Made by a program: the position numbers and the translations under genes. A stretch of DNA of 64,000 nt. Source: an uncultured Pelagibacteraceae bacterium. Its GTDB lineage: Bacteria > Pseudomonadota > Alphaproteobacteria > Pelagibacterales > Pelagibacteraceae. The notes beneath the pieces are model-generated. The model did not search any database, was not told where the DNA came from, and saw only the letters and a program-made list of their open reading frames with translations. Shown in pieces: positions 46,499-56,867 of the stretch. Position 1 is the stretch's first letter. Each line of letters begins with the position of its first letter. The stretch is from NCBI GenBank assembly GCA_902618855.1, contig CACNCD010000002.1, positions 62,001 to 126,000 on the forward strand, in the 5' to 3' direction.

Positions 46499-47016
46499 TT
46501 GATTATTGAATTTATTTCTTTAAGCGCATCCTCGGTTAAATTTCCAATAAATGTTTTTATAATTTTTTTATCTTTATTTATAATAAAAGTTTCTGGTATA
46601 CCATAACCACCAAACTCTATCGCAATAATTCCGGTTTTATCGATTATTGTTGTAGAAAAAGGATTTCCAAGTTCTTTTAAAAACTTCTTTGCTTTCTTTG
46701 GATTATCTTTGTAATTTAATCCAATAATCTTTACAGAAAGATTTGAGCTTAATTCCATTAACTGTGGGTGTTCCTCTCTACATGGTGCACACCAACTTGC
46801 CCAGATATTTAAAATATAAAAATCACTATCTTTAAATATTTCGTTAGAGGTAATCTCTTTATTCGAAAAAAGTTCTGTGGCTACAAATTCAGGCAATTCT
46901 CTTTTTTCAGATTTTTCTGGAACATAAATACTTGAAGTATTTAAACTTTTTAAAAATATTGCAAAACAAAAAATTAAAAAAAATATTAGTACGGTAAGTA
47001 AAATTTTATTTTTCAT
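46495..47016 (-). CDS. ccmG: Thiol:disulfide interchange protein CcmG/DsbE
   Basis: 173 aa; NIWASWCAPCREEHPQL. Confidence 0.94.
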   Translation of the reverse strand: MKNKILLTVLIFFLIFCFAIFLKSLNTSSIYVPEKSEKRELPEFVATELFSNKEITSNEIFKDSDFYILNIWASWCAPCREEHPQLMELSSNLSVKIIGLNYKDNPKKAKKFLKELGNPFSTTIIDKTGIIAIEFGGYGIPETFIINKDKKIIKTFIGNLTEDALKEINSIIK

Positions 47017-48883
47017 GAAATCTATTATATAAACTTAAGAAACCTCCAAAAGCTAATAATAAGGTAGATATCCAAATCCAAATCATAAAAGGCTTTATTT
47101 GATATCTTACATTAAAATATTCCTCTCCTTTTATTGTATTCATTACTAAAAATTTATCCTCAAATAAGCTTACTTTAATATCAGCCTCACTAGTAATTAT
47201 TATAGGTTGATCATAAATTCTTAGCTCTGGATTAAACTCATAGATTTTTCTTTTATCCTCTATTGTGAAAGATCCTACAATTGACTGATAGTTTTCTTTT
47301 TTAATACTTTTTATAGAACTAAAGCTTATTTTTGCATTTTCAAAATCAATTTTATCTCCAACCCTTAAATTTGCTGTTACCTCTTTTGATAGAATAGCAT
47401 TAAGAACAATACTTAAAATTAAAAGACTAAAACCAAAATGTGCTATCTTTTTTGAAAAATTATATAAATTTTTTGAAAAAAAATCTTTTATAGTAACAAA
47501 AAATAAATAGAGAGATGCTGATAACAAAAGAATATTTGTTAAACTTGATTGACCAAATTTATAAAATAAAAAATATGATAAAAATAAAGAAACTAAAAAT
47601 AAGGTAATAAGTTGAAATTTATTATTTATGTTCGTTTCTCTTATCCACTTAAAATTAGGACCAATAGACATGAAAACTAAGAAAAAAATTAAAAGAGGCA
47701 TTATTAGCTTGTTATAAAATGGTGGCCCTACAGATATTTTATTATCACTAATAACCTCTAAAAAAATTGGATAAACAGTACCAATTAAAACCACTGACAA
47801 AAAATACATTAAAAACCAGTTATTAATTAAAACTGAAACTTCTTTACTCAAAAAATAAACTTTACTGTTATCTTTTTGATCTTCTTTATTGAAAAAGAAA
47901 AAAATTATTAGTGATAAAAATATTAATAAAAATAAGAAACTTAAAATAAAAACACCTCTTGTTGGGTCATTTGCAAAAGTATGTACAGAATTTAAAATCC
48001 CCGATCTTACCAAAAAGGTCCCACACATGCTTAAAGTAAAGGTTGCTATAGATAGAATTATTGTCCAGGATTTTAAAATTTCTCTTTTTTCAAAAACTAA
48101 AATGCAATGAACTAGAGCTGTTAAGCAAATCCAAGGCATTAAGGAAACATTCTCGACAGGATCCCAAAACCAAAAACCTCCCCATCCAAGTTCGTAATAT
48201 GCCCAAATTGAACCTAGCATAATACCTATAGTTAAAAAAACCCAAGATATTAAAATCCATAATTTAATGTTTTTTGCCCAATCTTTAGAAATATAATTTT
48301 CAACTACTGCCGCAAGCGTTGCAGAAAATATCAATGATGTTCCTACATAACCGACATACAAAATTGGGGGATGAATCGCTAAAGCTGGATCCTGTAAAAT
48401 TGGATTAAGTCCTAAACCTTCGTTTGGCCTAGGAAATAAATAATTAAAAGGATTTGATGTAAATAAAACAAATGAGAAAAAACCAATTATAATCACTTGT
48501 TGAAAAACCAAAGTTAAAGCCCTGTATTGTTTCGGTTCGCCTCGAGAACTAAGTAAAAATAAGAATAAAAATAAAGTTAAAACTAATAACCAAAGTAACA
48601 AGCTACCCTCATGATTCCCCCATGTACCTGATATTTTGTAAAAAATTGGTTTATTAGTATGTGAATTATTAAAAACAGTTTCATTGCTAAAATCAGATAT
48701 AACAAAACAAATTACCAAACTAGTAAAACTAATGATTACAAAAAAAAGTTGTAAAAAAGATAAAGAGAAAATACGTTTGTCTATAACTTTTAAGTAATAA
48801 CTTTTTAAAGATATTGTAAAAATTAAAATCGAACTTACAAGTCCCATTATCAAAGAATAAAAGCCTATATGATTAGCTAACAA
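47006..48883 (-). CDS. ccmF: Cytochrome c-type biogenesis protein CcmF
   Basis: 625 aa; WGNHEGSLLLWL and WGGFWFWDPVENVSLMPW. Confidence 0.97.
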   Translation of the reverse strand: MLANHIGFYSLIMGLVSSILIFTISLKSYYLKVIDKRIFSLSFLQLFFVIISFTSLVICFVISDFSNETVFNNSHTNKPIFYKISGTWGNHEGSLLLWLLVLTLFLFLFLLSSRGEPKQYRALTLVFQQVIIIGFFSFVLFTSNPFNYLFPRPNEGLGLNPILQDPALAIHPPILYVGYVGTSLIFSATLAAVVENYISKDWAKNIKLWILISWVFLTIGIMLGSIWAYYELGWGGFWFWDPVENVSLMPWICLTALVHCILVFEKREILKSWTIILSIATFTLSMCGTFLVRSGILNSVHTFANDPTRGVFILSFLFLLIFLSLIIFFFFNKEDQKDNSKVYFLSKEVSVLINNWFLMYFLSVVLIGTVYPIFLEVISDNKISVGPPFYNKLIMPLLIFFLVFMSIGPNFKWIRETNINNKFQLITLFLVSLFLSYFLFYKFGQSSLTNILLLSASLYLFFVTIKDFFSKNLYNFSKKIAHFGFSLLILSIVLNAILSKEVTANLRVGDKIDFENAKISFSSIKSIKKENYQSIVGSFTIEDKRKIYEFNPELRIYDQPIIITSEADIKVSLFEDKFLVMNTIKGEEYFNVRYQIKPFMIWIWISTLLLAFGGFLSLYNRFHEK

Positions 48884-48884
48884 T

Positions 48885-49301
48885 TTATTTTTCTCCTAAA
48901 GCTTCTTTTACTTCTGGTGGCATATAATTTTCATCATGTTTCGCTAAAATTTTTACAGCTTTAAAATAATTTCTATCTTCTAAAAATCCCTCTGCTACAA
49001 CTCCTTTATTTTCTGCAAATAAATTTGGGACTGATCCTGAATAACTTACACTAATCTCATTTTTAAAATCTGTAATAACAAAGTTTATTTTCTCGGAGCT
49101 TATACTTATAGATTTGTCTTTCACCATCCCACCAACTCTAATTTTTTTAGTATCTATAGTTTTTAAAACCTTAACATCGGTTGGTGAAAGAAAAAAAACT
49201 ACATCTTTTTCTAAAGATTTTAAAATTAAAAAAACTGATAGTATCGCTGATAAAATAATTGCTAATAGGAATAAAATTCTTAATTTAACCTTTTTTACCA
49301 T
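48885..49301 (-). CDS. ccmE: Heme chaperone CcmE
   Basis: 138 aa; [12 protein letters not shown] heme-binding HxxxY. Confidence 0.95.
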   Translation of the reverse strand: MVKKVKLRILFLLAIILSAILSVFLILKSLEKDVVFFLSPTDVKVLKTIDTKKIRVGGMVKDKSISISSEKINFVITDFKNEISVSYSGSVPNLFAENKGVVAEGFLEDRNYFKAVKILAKHDENYMPPEVKEALGEK

Positions 49302-49315
49302 TTTAGGATATTAGA

Positions 49316-49549
49316 TTAAATTTTAGTAATTGAGTTATTTAACAGTATTTCTTTATTTATTTTTTGATCCTTGGCGATTTCTATCTTTTCTTCACTTAAG
49401 GATCCAAATTTAAGAATATATTTTTTCTGTTCTTTCAAAAGTTCAAGTTTAGTTAATAAATATAATGACGTGAAACTTGCCAGGGTAAAAAAAAATGAAG
49501 ACCAAACATACAGTCCATACCCTTTCATTGAAATTAGTTCATTAATCAT
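49316..49549 (-). CDS. ccmD: Heme exporter protein CcmD
   Basis: 77 aa; GYGLYVWSSFFFTLASF between ccmC and ccmE. Confidence 0.85.
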   Translation of the reverse strand: MINELISMKGYGLYVWSSFFFTLASFTSLYLLTKLELLKEQKKYILKFGSLSEEKIEIAKDQKINKEILLNNSITKI

Positions 49550-50253
49550 AATCTATCTAATCCTTTATTTTTTATCTTTATCATTTCCGTATTAAATTTC
49601 ATCAAAAAAATCAACAAGGAGAATAGGGCAAATGCCGCAGTCATGATAAATAATGGTAATAACATAGATGAGTGAATAGTTGAATCGCTTAAAATTTTTA
49701 TTGATTGACCTTGATGCAAAGTATTCCACCAATTAACAGAAAACTTTATTATGGGAATATTTATTGCACCTATAATGGCAATTAAGGAACTTATTTTTAT
49801 TGCTCTCTCTTTATTCTCAATAACCTTCCATGACAACAAGTATATTAAGTAGAACAAAGCTAAAATTAACATAGATGTAATTCTTGCATCCCAAGCCCAC
49901 CATGTTCCCCAGGTTGGCTTTCCCCATATTGCTCCAGTTACTAAAGCAATTATACTAAAAATAAATCCTGATGGAGCTAAGCTTTTTGATATTAAAAAAA
50001 AAGTTTTATTTTTAAAAATAAAAATACTTAATGATAAAAATGCTAAAACTGAAAATATACCTAAAGCCATCCACGCAGCAGGAACATGAACATACATTAT
50101 TCTAACCGAGTGACTTTGTTTATAATCCTCAGGAGATAGGATTAAAGCCTCAGTAAGTCCAATCGTTAAAACAACGATAAACAAAATAGATATAAATTTT
50201 GTTAATTTAGAAGCAATTTCAAATATTTGATTTGGCTTTAAAAGTTTAAACAT
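49546..50253 (-). CDS. ccmC: Heme exporter protein CcmC
   Basis: 235 aa; WGKPTWGTWWAWDARITSMLIL. Confidence 0.96.
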   Translation of the reverse strand: MFKLLKPNQIFEIASKLTKFISILFIVVLTIGLTEALILSPEDYKQSHSVRIMYVHVPAAWMALGIFSVLAFLSLSIFIFKNKTFFLISKSLAPSGFIFSIIALVTGAIWGKPTWGTWWAWDARITSMLILALFYLIYLLSWKVIENKERAIKISSLIAIIGAINIPIIKFSVNWWNTLHQGQSIKILSDSTIHSSMLLPLFIMTAAFALFSLLIFLMKFNTEMIKIKNKGLDRL

Positions 50254-50300
50254 TTTGGGTTAATTATATTATTAAAGAAGATTTTTTAAATTATTTTTTT

Positions 50301-50366
50301 AAAAAACTCTGATCAAGAATGCTGAGGGAGATAATAATAAGGGAAGTTTATGCATTCCTGACCAGA
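50301..50366 (-). terminator. Strong large-loop hairpin plus U-tract: hspQ terminator or small RNA
   Basis: Minus strand TCTGGTCAGGAATGC/GCATTCTTGATCAGA (50366-50352 with 50322-50308; 15 bp including two G-U), 29-nt loop, followed by GTTTTTT. Confidence 0.65.
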
Positions 50367-50434
50367 ATAAGAATAATCTATAATAATCTTATGTCTAAGG
50401 TTTGCGATAAATGTGTTTAAAAAGTGACCTTTAA

Positions 50435-50755
50435 CTAATTAGATGGCTTAAAATAAGTTGAGCCTTTTTTACCTGAAAATATTTCATTAATTAAAGGATG
50501 TTTTATAGGCTCATCTGAATCGTCATTAAGCAAATTCTGTTCTGAAACATATGCCTCATATGTTATCTCATCATTTTCAGCCAATAAATGATAAAAAGGC
50601 TGATCTTTCCTTGGTCTTACATTTTTAGGAATAGATTGATACCATTCCTCTGAGTTATTAAACTCAAAATCAACATCATAAATAACTCCTCTGAAATCAA
50701 AGTGCTTATGTTTGACTACATCTCCAATGGAAAATTTTGCTTTTTGAACAGGCAT
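50435..50755 (-). CDS. hspQ: Heat shock protein HspQ / hemimethylated DNA-binding YccV-like
   Basis: 106 aa; FSIGDVVKHKHFDFRGVIYDVD, QPFYHLLAENDEITYEAYVSEQNL. Confidence 0.88.
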   Translation of the reverse strand: MPVQKAKFSIGDVVKHKHFDFRGVIYDVDFEFNNSEEWYQSIPKNVRPRKDQPFYHLLAENDEITYEAYVSEQNLLNDDSDEPIKHPLINEIFSGKKGSTYFKPSN

Positions 50756-50834
50756 TAATATAAATATGGATATTTAAAAATAAAAATCAATAAAAAAAAT
50801 TATAAAACTTTTATTAATATGTTAATATCTATGT

Positions 50835-51386
50835 GTGAATAAATCTTTTGTTAAATTTGTCACAGATTTTGGACCTTTAGTTGTCTTTTTCTTTTTTTAT
50901 TACAATAGTGACAAAAATCTCAAAATTGCAATTCCCCCATTCATCTTAGCAACAATTATTTCTTTAATCATTGTGTGGTTTATTGAAAAAAAAATACCAA
51001 TGGTTCCATTAATAAGCGGAGTTTTAATAACTTTTTTTGGTGGTCTTACAATTTATTTTGATAATGCTATTTTTATTTATATTAAACCGACAATTATAAA
51101 TATATTGTTTGGTTTAACTTTGCTTTTTGGTAAGTTTGTCACTGATGAGCCTATTTTAAAAAAACTAATGGGAAAGTCTATTTCGATAACTCATCAAGGT
51201 TGGGAATTATTAAATAAAAGATGGATGTATTTTTTTTTCTTTATTGCTATATTAAACGAGCTTGTGTGGAGAACACAATCTGAGGAATTTTGGGTAAATT
51301 TTAAAGTATGGGGATTATTGCCCATAACTTTTATATTTACAGCCTTCCAAGTTCCACTGATAAGTAAACATAAGATTAATGAATAG
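50835..51386 (+). CDS. yciB: Septation protein A homolog (YciB/IspZ)
   Basis: 183 aa; FVTDFGPLVVFFFFYY, LNELVWRTQSEEFWVNFKVWG. Confidence 0.93.
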   Translation: MNKSFVKFVTDFGPLVVFFFFYYNSDKNLKIAIPPFILATIISLIIVWFIEKKIPMVPLISGVLITFFGGLTIYFDNAIFIYIKPTIINILFGLTLLFGKFVTDEPILKKLMGKSISITHQGWELLNKRWMYFFFFIAILNELVWRTQSEEFWVNFKVWGLLPITFIFTAFQVPLISKHKINE

Positions 51387-51723
51387 AAATTTAAAATTAG
51401 TAATCAACAATTCATCAAAAAGTGTAGAAAGAAAATATTTTTTTGAGAGAGATGAGTTAAAGATCATTTTAGATTTATATGCTCAAATGGTATCTAAAGG
51501 ATCTTGGAAAGACTATGGCCTTACAATATCAAGCAGACAGATTGGTTTTGATGTGTTTAAAAATTCTACAGAAAATGCAATGTACAAAATATGTAAAAAT
51601 CTTAAACCAAGTAATAAAAACCTAAAATATACAGTAACTGATTCAAGAGGTAAAATTCTTAAAAATTCTAATAATTTAGATAGTATGTTAAGGAATACTA
51701 ATTGGAAAAAATTAACTGGTTAA
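51379..51723 (+). CDS. DUF2794-like protein
   Basis: 114 aa; FERDELKIILDLYAQMVSKGSWKDYGL typical of the alphaproteobacterial family. Confidence 0.75.
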   Translation: MNRNLKLVINNSSKSVERKYFFERDELKIILDLYAQMVSKGSWKDYGLTISSRQIGFDVFKNSTENAMYKICKNLKPSNKNLKYTVTDSRGKILKNSNNLDSMLRNTNWKKLTG

Positions 51724-52479
51724 TTATCTTCTCTGACCGAAAAGCCTTAAAAGCATTATAAAAAGATTTATGAAGTCTAAATAAAGAGTTAAAGCTCCCA
51801 TGACAGCTTTTTTTCCAATTATCTCTCCACTGTCAGTTGCTGCATACATATTTTTAATTTTTTGAGTATCATAAGCTGTTAGACCTACAAATATTAGAAC
51901 TCCTAAAATCGAAATTATAAAATACATCATTGAAGATTTTAGAAAAATATTTACCAGTGAAGCAATTATAATTCCAATTAAACCCATAAATAAAAAAGAT
52001 CCAAGCTTAGTAAGATCTCTTTTAGTTGTGTATCCGTATAGGCTCATAGCACCAAATGTTGCTGAGGTAATAAAAAAAACTCTTGCTACACTTACTCCAG
52101 TATAAACTAACAAAATCCATGATAACGATAGTCCCATTAAAGACGCGAAAATCCAAAAAACAGTCTGTGCTTTTGTGGAGCTCATTTTATTTATTCCAAA
52201 ACTCATGTAAAAGACAACACCAAGAGGCGCTAACATAACTATCCATTTAAGACCTGAAAAAAATAAAGCATTTCCAAAACTCGTAAATCCAGTTATTGCT
52301 CCATTTACATCTGTAACAACTGAAGTTTTAAAAGAGATAAGAGCTATAATCCCTGTTAACAAAATACCAGTTGCCATATAGTTGTAAACTTTGAGCATGT
52401 ATGATCTTAAACCTGCATCCCAAACTACAGACTTTTTAGCAGCAGTCGCTTGAAAAATATTTTGTCTATTAAAATCCAT
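51724..52479 (-). CDS. Bax inhibitor-1/YccA family membrane protein
   Basis: 251 aa, 7 predicted TM helices; GLTAYDTQKIKNMY. Confidence 0.93.
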   Translation of the reverse strand: MDFNRQNIFQATAAKKSVVWDAGLRSYMLKVYNYMATGILLTGIIALISFKTSVVTDVNGAITGFTSFGNALFFSGLKWIVMLAPLGVVFYMSFGINKMSSTKAQTVFWIFASLMGLSLSWILLVYTGVSVARVFFITSATFGAMSLYGYTTKRDLTKLGSFLFMGLIGIIIASLVNIFLKSSMMYFIISILGVLIFVGLTAYDTQKIKNMYAATDSGEIIGKKAVMGALTLYLDFINLFIMLLRLFGQRR

Positions 52480-52538
52480 AAATTATATATAGTAATTTTT
52501 TAACAAATATTCAAGAAGTCAAAATAATTGTAATTTTT

Positions 52539-53576
52539 ATGAACTATAAAAAACTAGGAAATACTGACTTAAATGTAAGCACAATATGTCTCGGTACAAT
52601 GACTTGGGGAGAACAAAATACTCAAGATGAAGCTTTTGAACAAATGGATTATGCTCTGAGTAAAGGAGTAAATTTTTGGGATACAGCTGAACTATATTCA
52701 ATCCCTCCTAAACCTGAAACTTTCGGTCATACAGAATTAATTATAGGGAATTGGTTTAAAAAAACGAAAAAAAGAAATGAGGTAATTATTGCTACTAAAG
52801 TTTGTGGTCCTATGAGATCTTATGTTAGAGGTGGAGGAAACCAATATGGAATAAAAAATATTACAGAGGCATTAGAGGGAAGTTTAAAAAGATTACAGAC
52901 TGATTTCATTGATCTTTATCAGTTACACTGGCCCGAAAGAAATACCAATATGTTCGGAAGACTTGGATATGAACATAATGATGATGGTAATTGGAATAAA
53001 TTTGAGGATATTTTGGGAACTTTGAAAAAATTCATTGATGCTGGCAAAATAAGATACATAGGTTTATCAAATGAGACACCATGGGGAACTAAAAAGTTTC
53101 TAGAAATTTCAAAAGAAAAAAATCTCCCAAGAATGATGTCTGTCCAGAATCCATATAATTTATTAAATAGGACTTATGAAGTAGGTTTAGCTGAAATTTC
53201 CATTCGTGATAAAATAGGACTATTAGCATATTCACCTTTGGCAATAGGATATTTAAGTGGAAAATATAGAAATAATAAAATTCCTAAAAATTCAAGATTA
53301 GATCATGATGGGGATTTTTGGACTAGATATAACAAACCAAATGCAGAAAAAGCTGTTGAGGCATACTATCAAATATCAAAAAAAAATAACATTGATATGG
53401 CTCAAATGTCTTTAAAGTTTTGTGAAATTCAGCCATTTGTTACTAGTGTAATTATTGGCGCTACAACTATGCAGCAGTTGAAAACTGATATAGAAAGTGT
53501 AAATGTAAAATTAACAGATGAAATTATTAAAGAAATTAATAAAGTACAAAAAATATACCCAAACCCATGTCCATAA
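52539..53576 (+). CDS. Aldo/keto reductase (Tas-like)
   Basis: 345 aa; LGTMTWGEQNTQDEAFEQMDYAL, FIDLYQLHWPERNTNMFG. Confidence 0.92.
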   Translation: MNYKKLGNTDLNVSTICLGTMTWGEQNTQDEAFEQMDYALSKGVNFWDTAELYSIPPKPETFGHTELIIGNWFKKTKKRNEVIIATKVCGPMRSYVRGGGNQYGIKNITEALEGSLKRLQTDFIDLYQLHWPERNTNMFGRLGYEHNDDGNWNKFEDILGTLKKFIDAGKIRYIGLSNETPWGTKKFLEISKEKNLPRMMSVQNPYNLLNRTYEVGLAEISIRDKIGLLAYSPLAIGYLSGKYRNNKIPKNSRLDHDGDFWTRYNKPNAEKAVEAYYQISKKNNIDMAQMSLKFCEIQPFVTSVIIGATTMQQLKTDIESVNVKLTDEIIKEINKVQKIYPNPCP

Positions 53577-54073
53577 TTAAAAATTTAATATTAGTATCTT
53601 TTATACTGCTTAACATGAATCTTGTGAATGCAGAGGAAATAAAAAAGGTTTTGAAAAACAAAGATTGGGAGGCATACGTTGTTAATAATGAAAACGGCAA
53701 AATTTGTTTTGCTCAGTCTGTCCCAATTTTGCAAGCTCCAAAAAAAAATACTAGGGAAGCAAGACTTTTTGTAACTTTTAGACCAAACGAAAAAATTTCT
53801 GATGAAATAAGTATTACATCTGGATATGAATATAATAAAAAAAATTCTATCATGGCAAGATCTGGTAAATACAAATATAAATTTGATATATCTCAAGATA
53901 ACTTTGCTTGGATTGCTAATAATACAAAAGAAAAAAAAATGATTAAAACCATGAAAAGGGGATCAAGAATTATGGTCACTGGTTATAATCAAAAAGGTTC
54001 ACAAACAATTGATCATTATTCTCTGTTAGGATTTACAAAAGCTTACAATTCCGCAAAAAAAAGTTGTAGTTAA
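53567..54073 (+). CDS. Exported IalB-like (invasion-associated locus B family) protein
   Basis: 168 aa; signal peptide, DWEAYVVNNENGKICFAQSVP as in IalB-like proteins. Confidence 0.65.
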   Translation: MSIIKNLILVSFILLNMNLVNAEEIKKVLKNKDWEAYVVNNENGKICFAQSVPILQAPKKNTREARLFVTFRPNEKISDEISITSGYEYNKKNSIMARSGKYKYKFDISQDNFAWIANNTKEKKMIKTMKRGSRIMVTGYNQKGSQTIDHYSLLGFTKAYNSAKKSCS

Positions 54074-54081
54074 AAAAATAA

Positions 54082-55263
54082 ATGAAATTTAAAAAAAGAA
54101 TTGTTCTCGCTTACTCGGGAGGTTTAGACACATCTATAATTTTGAAGTGGCTACAAGAAAACTATAATGCTGAGGTAATTTGCTATACCGCAGATATTGG
54201 TCAGAAAATTGATAAAATAAAAATATATAAAAACGCAAAAAAATTAGGTGTTAAAAAAATTATTATTGAAGATCTTAAAAATATTTTTGTCAAAGATTAT
54301 GTTTTTCCTATGTTAAGAGGTCATGCTATGTACGAAGGTGTTTATTTGCTCGGAACTTCAATAGCTAGACCTTTGATTGCTAAAAGACAAATAGCAATTG
54401 CAAAAAAATTTAAAGCTTATGCTGTTTCGCATGGGTCTACAGGTAAAGGAAATGACCAAGTTAGATTTGAGTTAGGCTATTATTATTTTGGACCTAAAAT
54501 TAAAATAATTGCTCCTTGGCGAGAATGGGATTTAAGTTCTAGAAGTGATTTAATTAAATATGCGGAAAGAAAAAATATTACTATTCCAAAAGATAAAAAA
54601 GGGTCACCACCATTTTCAATAGATGATAATATTTTTCATACATCAACTGAAGGAAAAGTTTTAGAAAATCCAAAAAACCCAGCTCCTGAGTATATTTTTC
54701 AAAGAACTAACTCTCTTGAAAAATCTCCAAATAAGCAAACAATAGTGAGTGTTGGTTTCAAAAATGGAGACCCTATTTCTGTAAATGGAAAAAAATTATC
54801 GCCAGGAAAACTTTTAGAAAAACTAAATAATCTTGCAGGAAAAAATGGAATTGGAAGAGTTGATTTGGTCGAAAACAGGTTTATTGGTATAAAATCTAGA
54901 GGTGTATATGAAACTCCAGGCGGAACTATACTAATGGTAGCGCACAGGGCAATTGAGTCTGTTACCTTAGACAAAAAAACGATGCACAAGAAAGATCAAG
55001 TGATGCCGCGTTATGCTGAATTAATTTACAATGGATACTGGTATTCAAAAGAAAGATATAAAATTCAAAAAATTGTAGATTTGAAAAAAAATAAAGTAAA
55101 TGGTTTGGTTAAGTTAAAGTTGTATAAAGGAAATATAACAATTATTTCAAGACAAACAAAAAGCTCAGCTTATTCAATGAAGAAAGTTTCATTTGAGGAA
55201 AATAAAACTTTTAATAAGTCAAATGTCGAAAGATTTATTAATTTTCATAAAAAAAAACTATAA
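54082..55263 (+). CDS. argG: Argininosuccinate synthase
   Basis: 393 aa; LAYSGGLDTSIILKWL, SHGSTGKGNDQVRFE. Confidence 0.98.
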   Translation: MKFKKRIVLAYSGGLDTSIILKWLQENYNAEVICYTADIGQKIDKIKIYKNAKKLGVKKIIIEDLKNIFVKDYVFPMLRGHAMYEGVYLLGTSIARPLIAKRQIAIAKKFKAYAVSHGSTGKGNDQVRFELGYYYFGPKIKIIAPWREWDLSSRSDLIKYAERKNITIPKDKKGSPPFSIDDNIFHTSTEGKVLENPKNPAPEYIFQRTNSLEKSPNKQTIVSVGFKNGDPISVNGKKLSPGKLLEKLNNLAGKNGIGRVDLVENRFIGIKSRGVYETPGGTILMVAHRAIESVTLDKKTMHKKDQVMPRYAELIYNGYWYSKERYKIQKIVDLKKNKVNGLVKLKLYKGNITIISRQTKSSAYSMKKVSFEENKTFNKSNVERFINFHKKKL

Positions 55264-55339
55264 AATTCATTAAAAATAGTTGCGTCAACAAGTGCTAGTT
55301 TTTAATAGAAATTAATGTATATAAATAATTATCTTTATT

Positions 55340-55723
55340 ATGGAAAATATTACAAAAAACTTACAACTTGGTCTTTTAACAATAATTTTAATTAGTACAG
55401 TTATTGCCGTTGGAATAGAAATTAAAACTATGTATATAAATCAATCTGTTACATTGGCTGACTTGCTATTAATGTTTCTATATCTAGAGGTTTTGGCAAT
55501 GGTCAGAGTTTTTTGGAGCCAACAATCAATTAGTATTACTCTGCCATTATTAATTGCTATTACTGCACTATCTCGATTTATTATTTTACAGGGGAAAGAA
55601 ATGGATCCTTCGGGGTTAGTTTACGAAGCTGTTGCCATAGCTTTAATTGCCTCAGCAATTGTAATTTTAAGATTAAGACATAGTGACAAACTTGGAATTA
55701 AACCTAAAAATAAAAGAAAATAA
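55340..55723 (+). CDS. PsiE-like (phosphate-starvation-inducible E) membrane protein
   Basis: 127 aa, four TM helices; LLMFLYLEVLAMVRVFW and DPSGLVYEAVAIALIASAIVILRLRH. Confidence 0.75.
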   Translation: MENITKNLQLGLLTIILISTVIAVGIEIKTMYINQSVTLADLLLMFLYLEVLAMVRVFWSQQSISITLPLLIAITALSRFIILQGKEMDPSGLVYEAVAIALIASAIVILRLRHSDKLGIKPKNKRK

Positions 55724-55724
55724 T

Positions 55725-56570
55725 TTATTTCTGAACTCTTTTAAAACACTCAATAGTATTTTTAAGTAAGCAGGCAATAGTCATGGGTCCAACACCGCCT
55801 GGAACAGGTGTTAAAGCTTTTGCATTTTTTGAAACCTCTTCAAATGCTACATCTCCAACAATACCTTTGTCAGTTTTATTAATTCCAACATCAATTACTA
55901 TTGCATCTTTTTTTACCCAGTCTCCTTTTACAAGTTCGGGTATTCCAACTGCTGCAACAATTATATCACCTTTTAAACACTCACTTTTTAGATCTTTTGT
56001 TTTAGAATGTGTAATTGTGACTGTACAATTTTCTTTAAGTAGAAGTTGTGTCATTGGCTTTCCATTTAAATTTGACCTTCCAACAACAACAGCTTTTTTT
56101 CCATTTAGATTTGGCTCAATTTTTTTAATTAGCAAATAACATCCAAGTGGAGTACAGGGAATAGAGCTCTCATATCCAGAAGACAAATTTCCAACGTTCA
56201 TTGGATGAAATCCATCTACATCTTTGCTTGGTAAAATTTTTTCAATAACTTTTTGCTTATCAATATGTTTTGGAAGAGGAAGCTGAACTAATATACCTGA
56301 AACACTTTCATCATTATTTAGCTCTTCAATTTTATTTAAAACTGTTTTTTCATCGACTGTTTCTGGATATCTAATTACTTCAGATTTTAAACCAACTTCA
56401 TTAGCTGATTTTTCTTTATTTTTCACATAAATCTTGCTGGGCGCTAATTCTCCAATTAAAATTACAGTCAATCCCGGTACTTTATTATATTTTGATTTAA
56501 GTTCTAAAACTTCTTGCTTTAACTTTTCTCTAAGTTCAGCTGCTTCTTTTTTGCCGTCAATTAAAATCAT
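55725..56570 (-). CDS. folD: Methylenetetrahydrofolate dehydrogenase / cyclohydrolase
   Basis: 281 aa; GILVQLPLPKHID, VVGRSNLNGKPM, TPVPGGVGPMTIA. Confidence 0.97.
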   Translation of the reverse strand: MILIDGKKEAAELREKLKQEVLELKSKYNKVPGLTVILIGELAPSKIYVKNKEKSANEVGLKSEVIRYPETVDEKTVLNKIEELNNDESVSGILVQLPLPKHIDKQKVIEKILPSKDVDGFHPMNVGNLSSGYESSIPCTPLGCYLLIKKIEPNLNGKKAVVVGRSNLNGKPMTQLLLKENCTVTITHSKTKDLKSECLKGDIIVAAVGIPELVKGDWVKKDAIVIDVGINKTDKGIVGDVAFEEVSKNAKALTPVPGGVGPMTIACLLKNTIECFKRVQK

Positions 56571-56576
56571 AATTTG

Positions 56577-56867
56577 CTAAAATATTATTGGCGCTATGTA
56601 GAGCTTCATACACATTTCTATAAACCAAATCAATAAAAGTAATATAATTGGAGATATATCAAGATTACCTAAATTTGGTAAAAAACGCCGAATTTTATTT
56701 AAAATCGGATCAGTTAAACGATATGTAAATTCTAAAATTGAATAAACAAATCTATTTTGTGTATTTAAAACATTGAAAGCAATCAACCAACTAATGATTA
56801 CATTTGCTATTACAACATAGGAATATAGTTTTAAAATTTGAAGAACTAAATAAAAAATAGCAATCAT
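56577..56867 (-). CDS. YggT family membrane protein
   Basis: 96 aa; YRLTDPILNKIRRFLPNLGNLDISPIILLLLI. Confidence 0.92.
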   Translation of the reverse strand: MIAIFYLVLQILKLYSYVVIANVIISWLIAFNVLNTQNRFVYSILEFTYRLTDPILNKIRRFLPNLGNLDISPIILLLLIWFIEMCMKLYIAPIIF

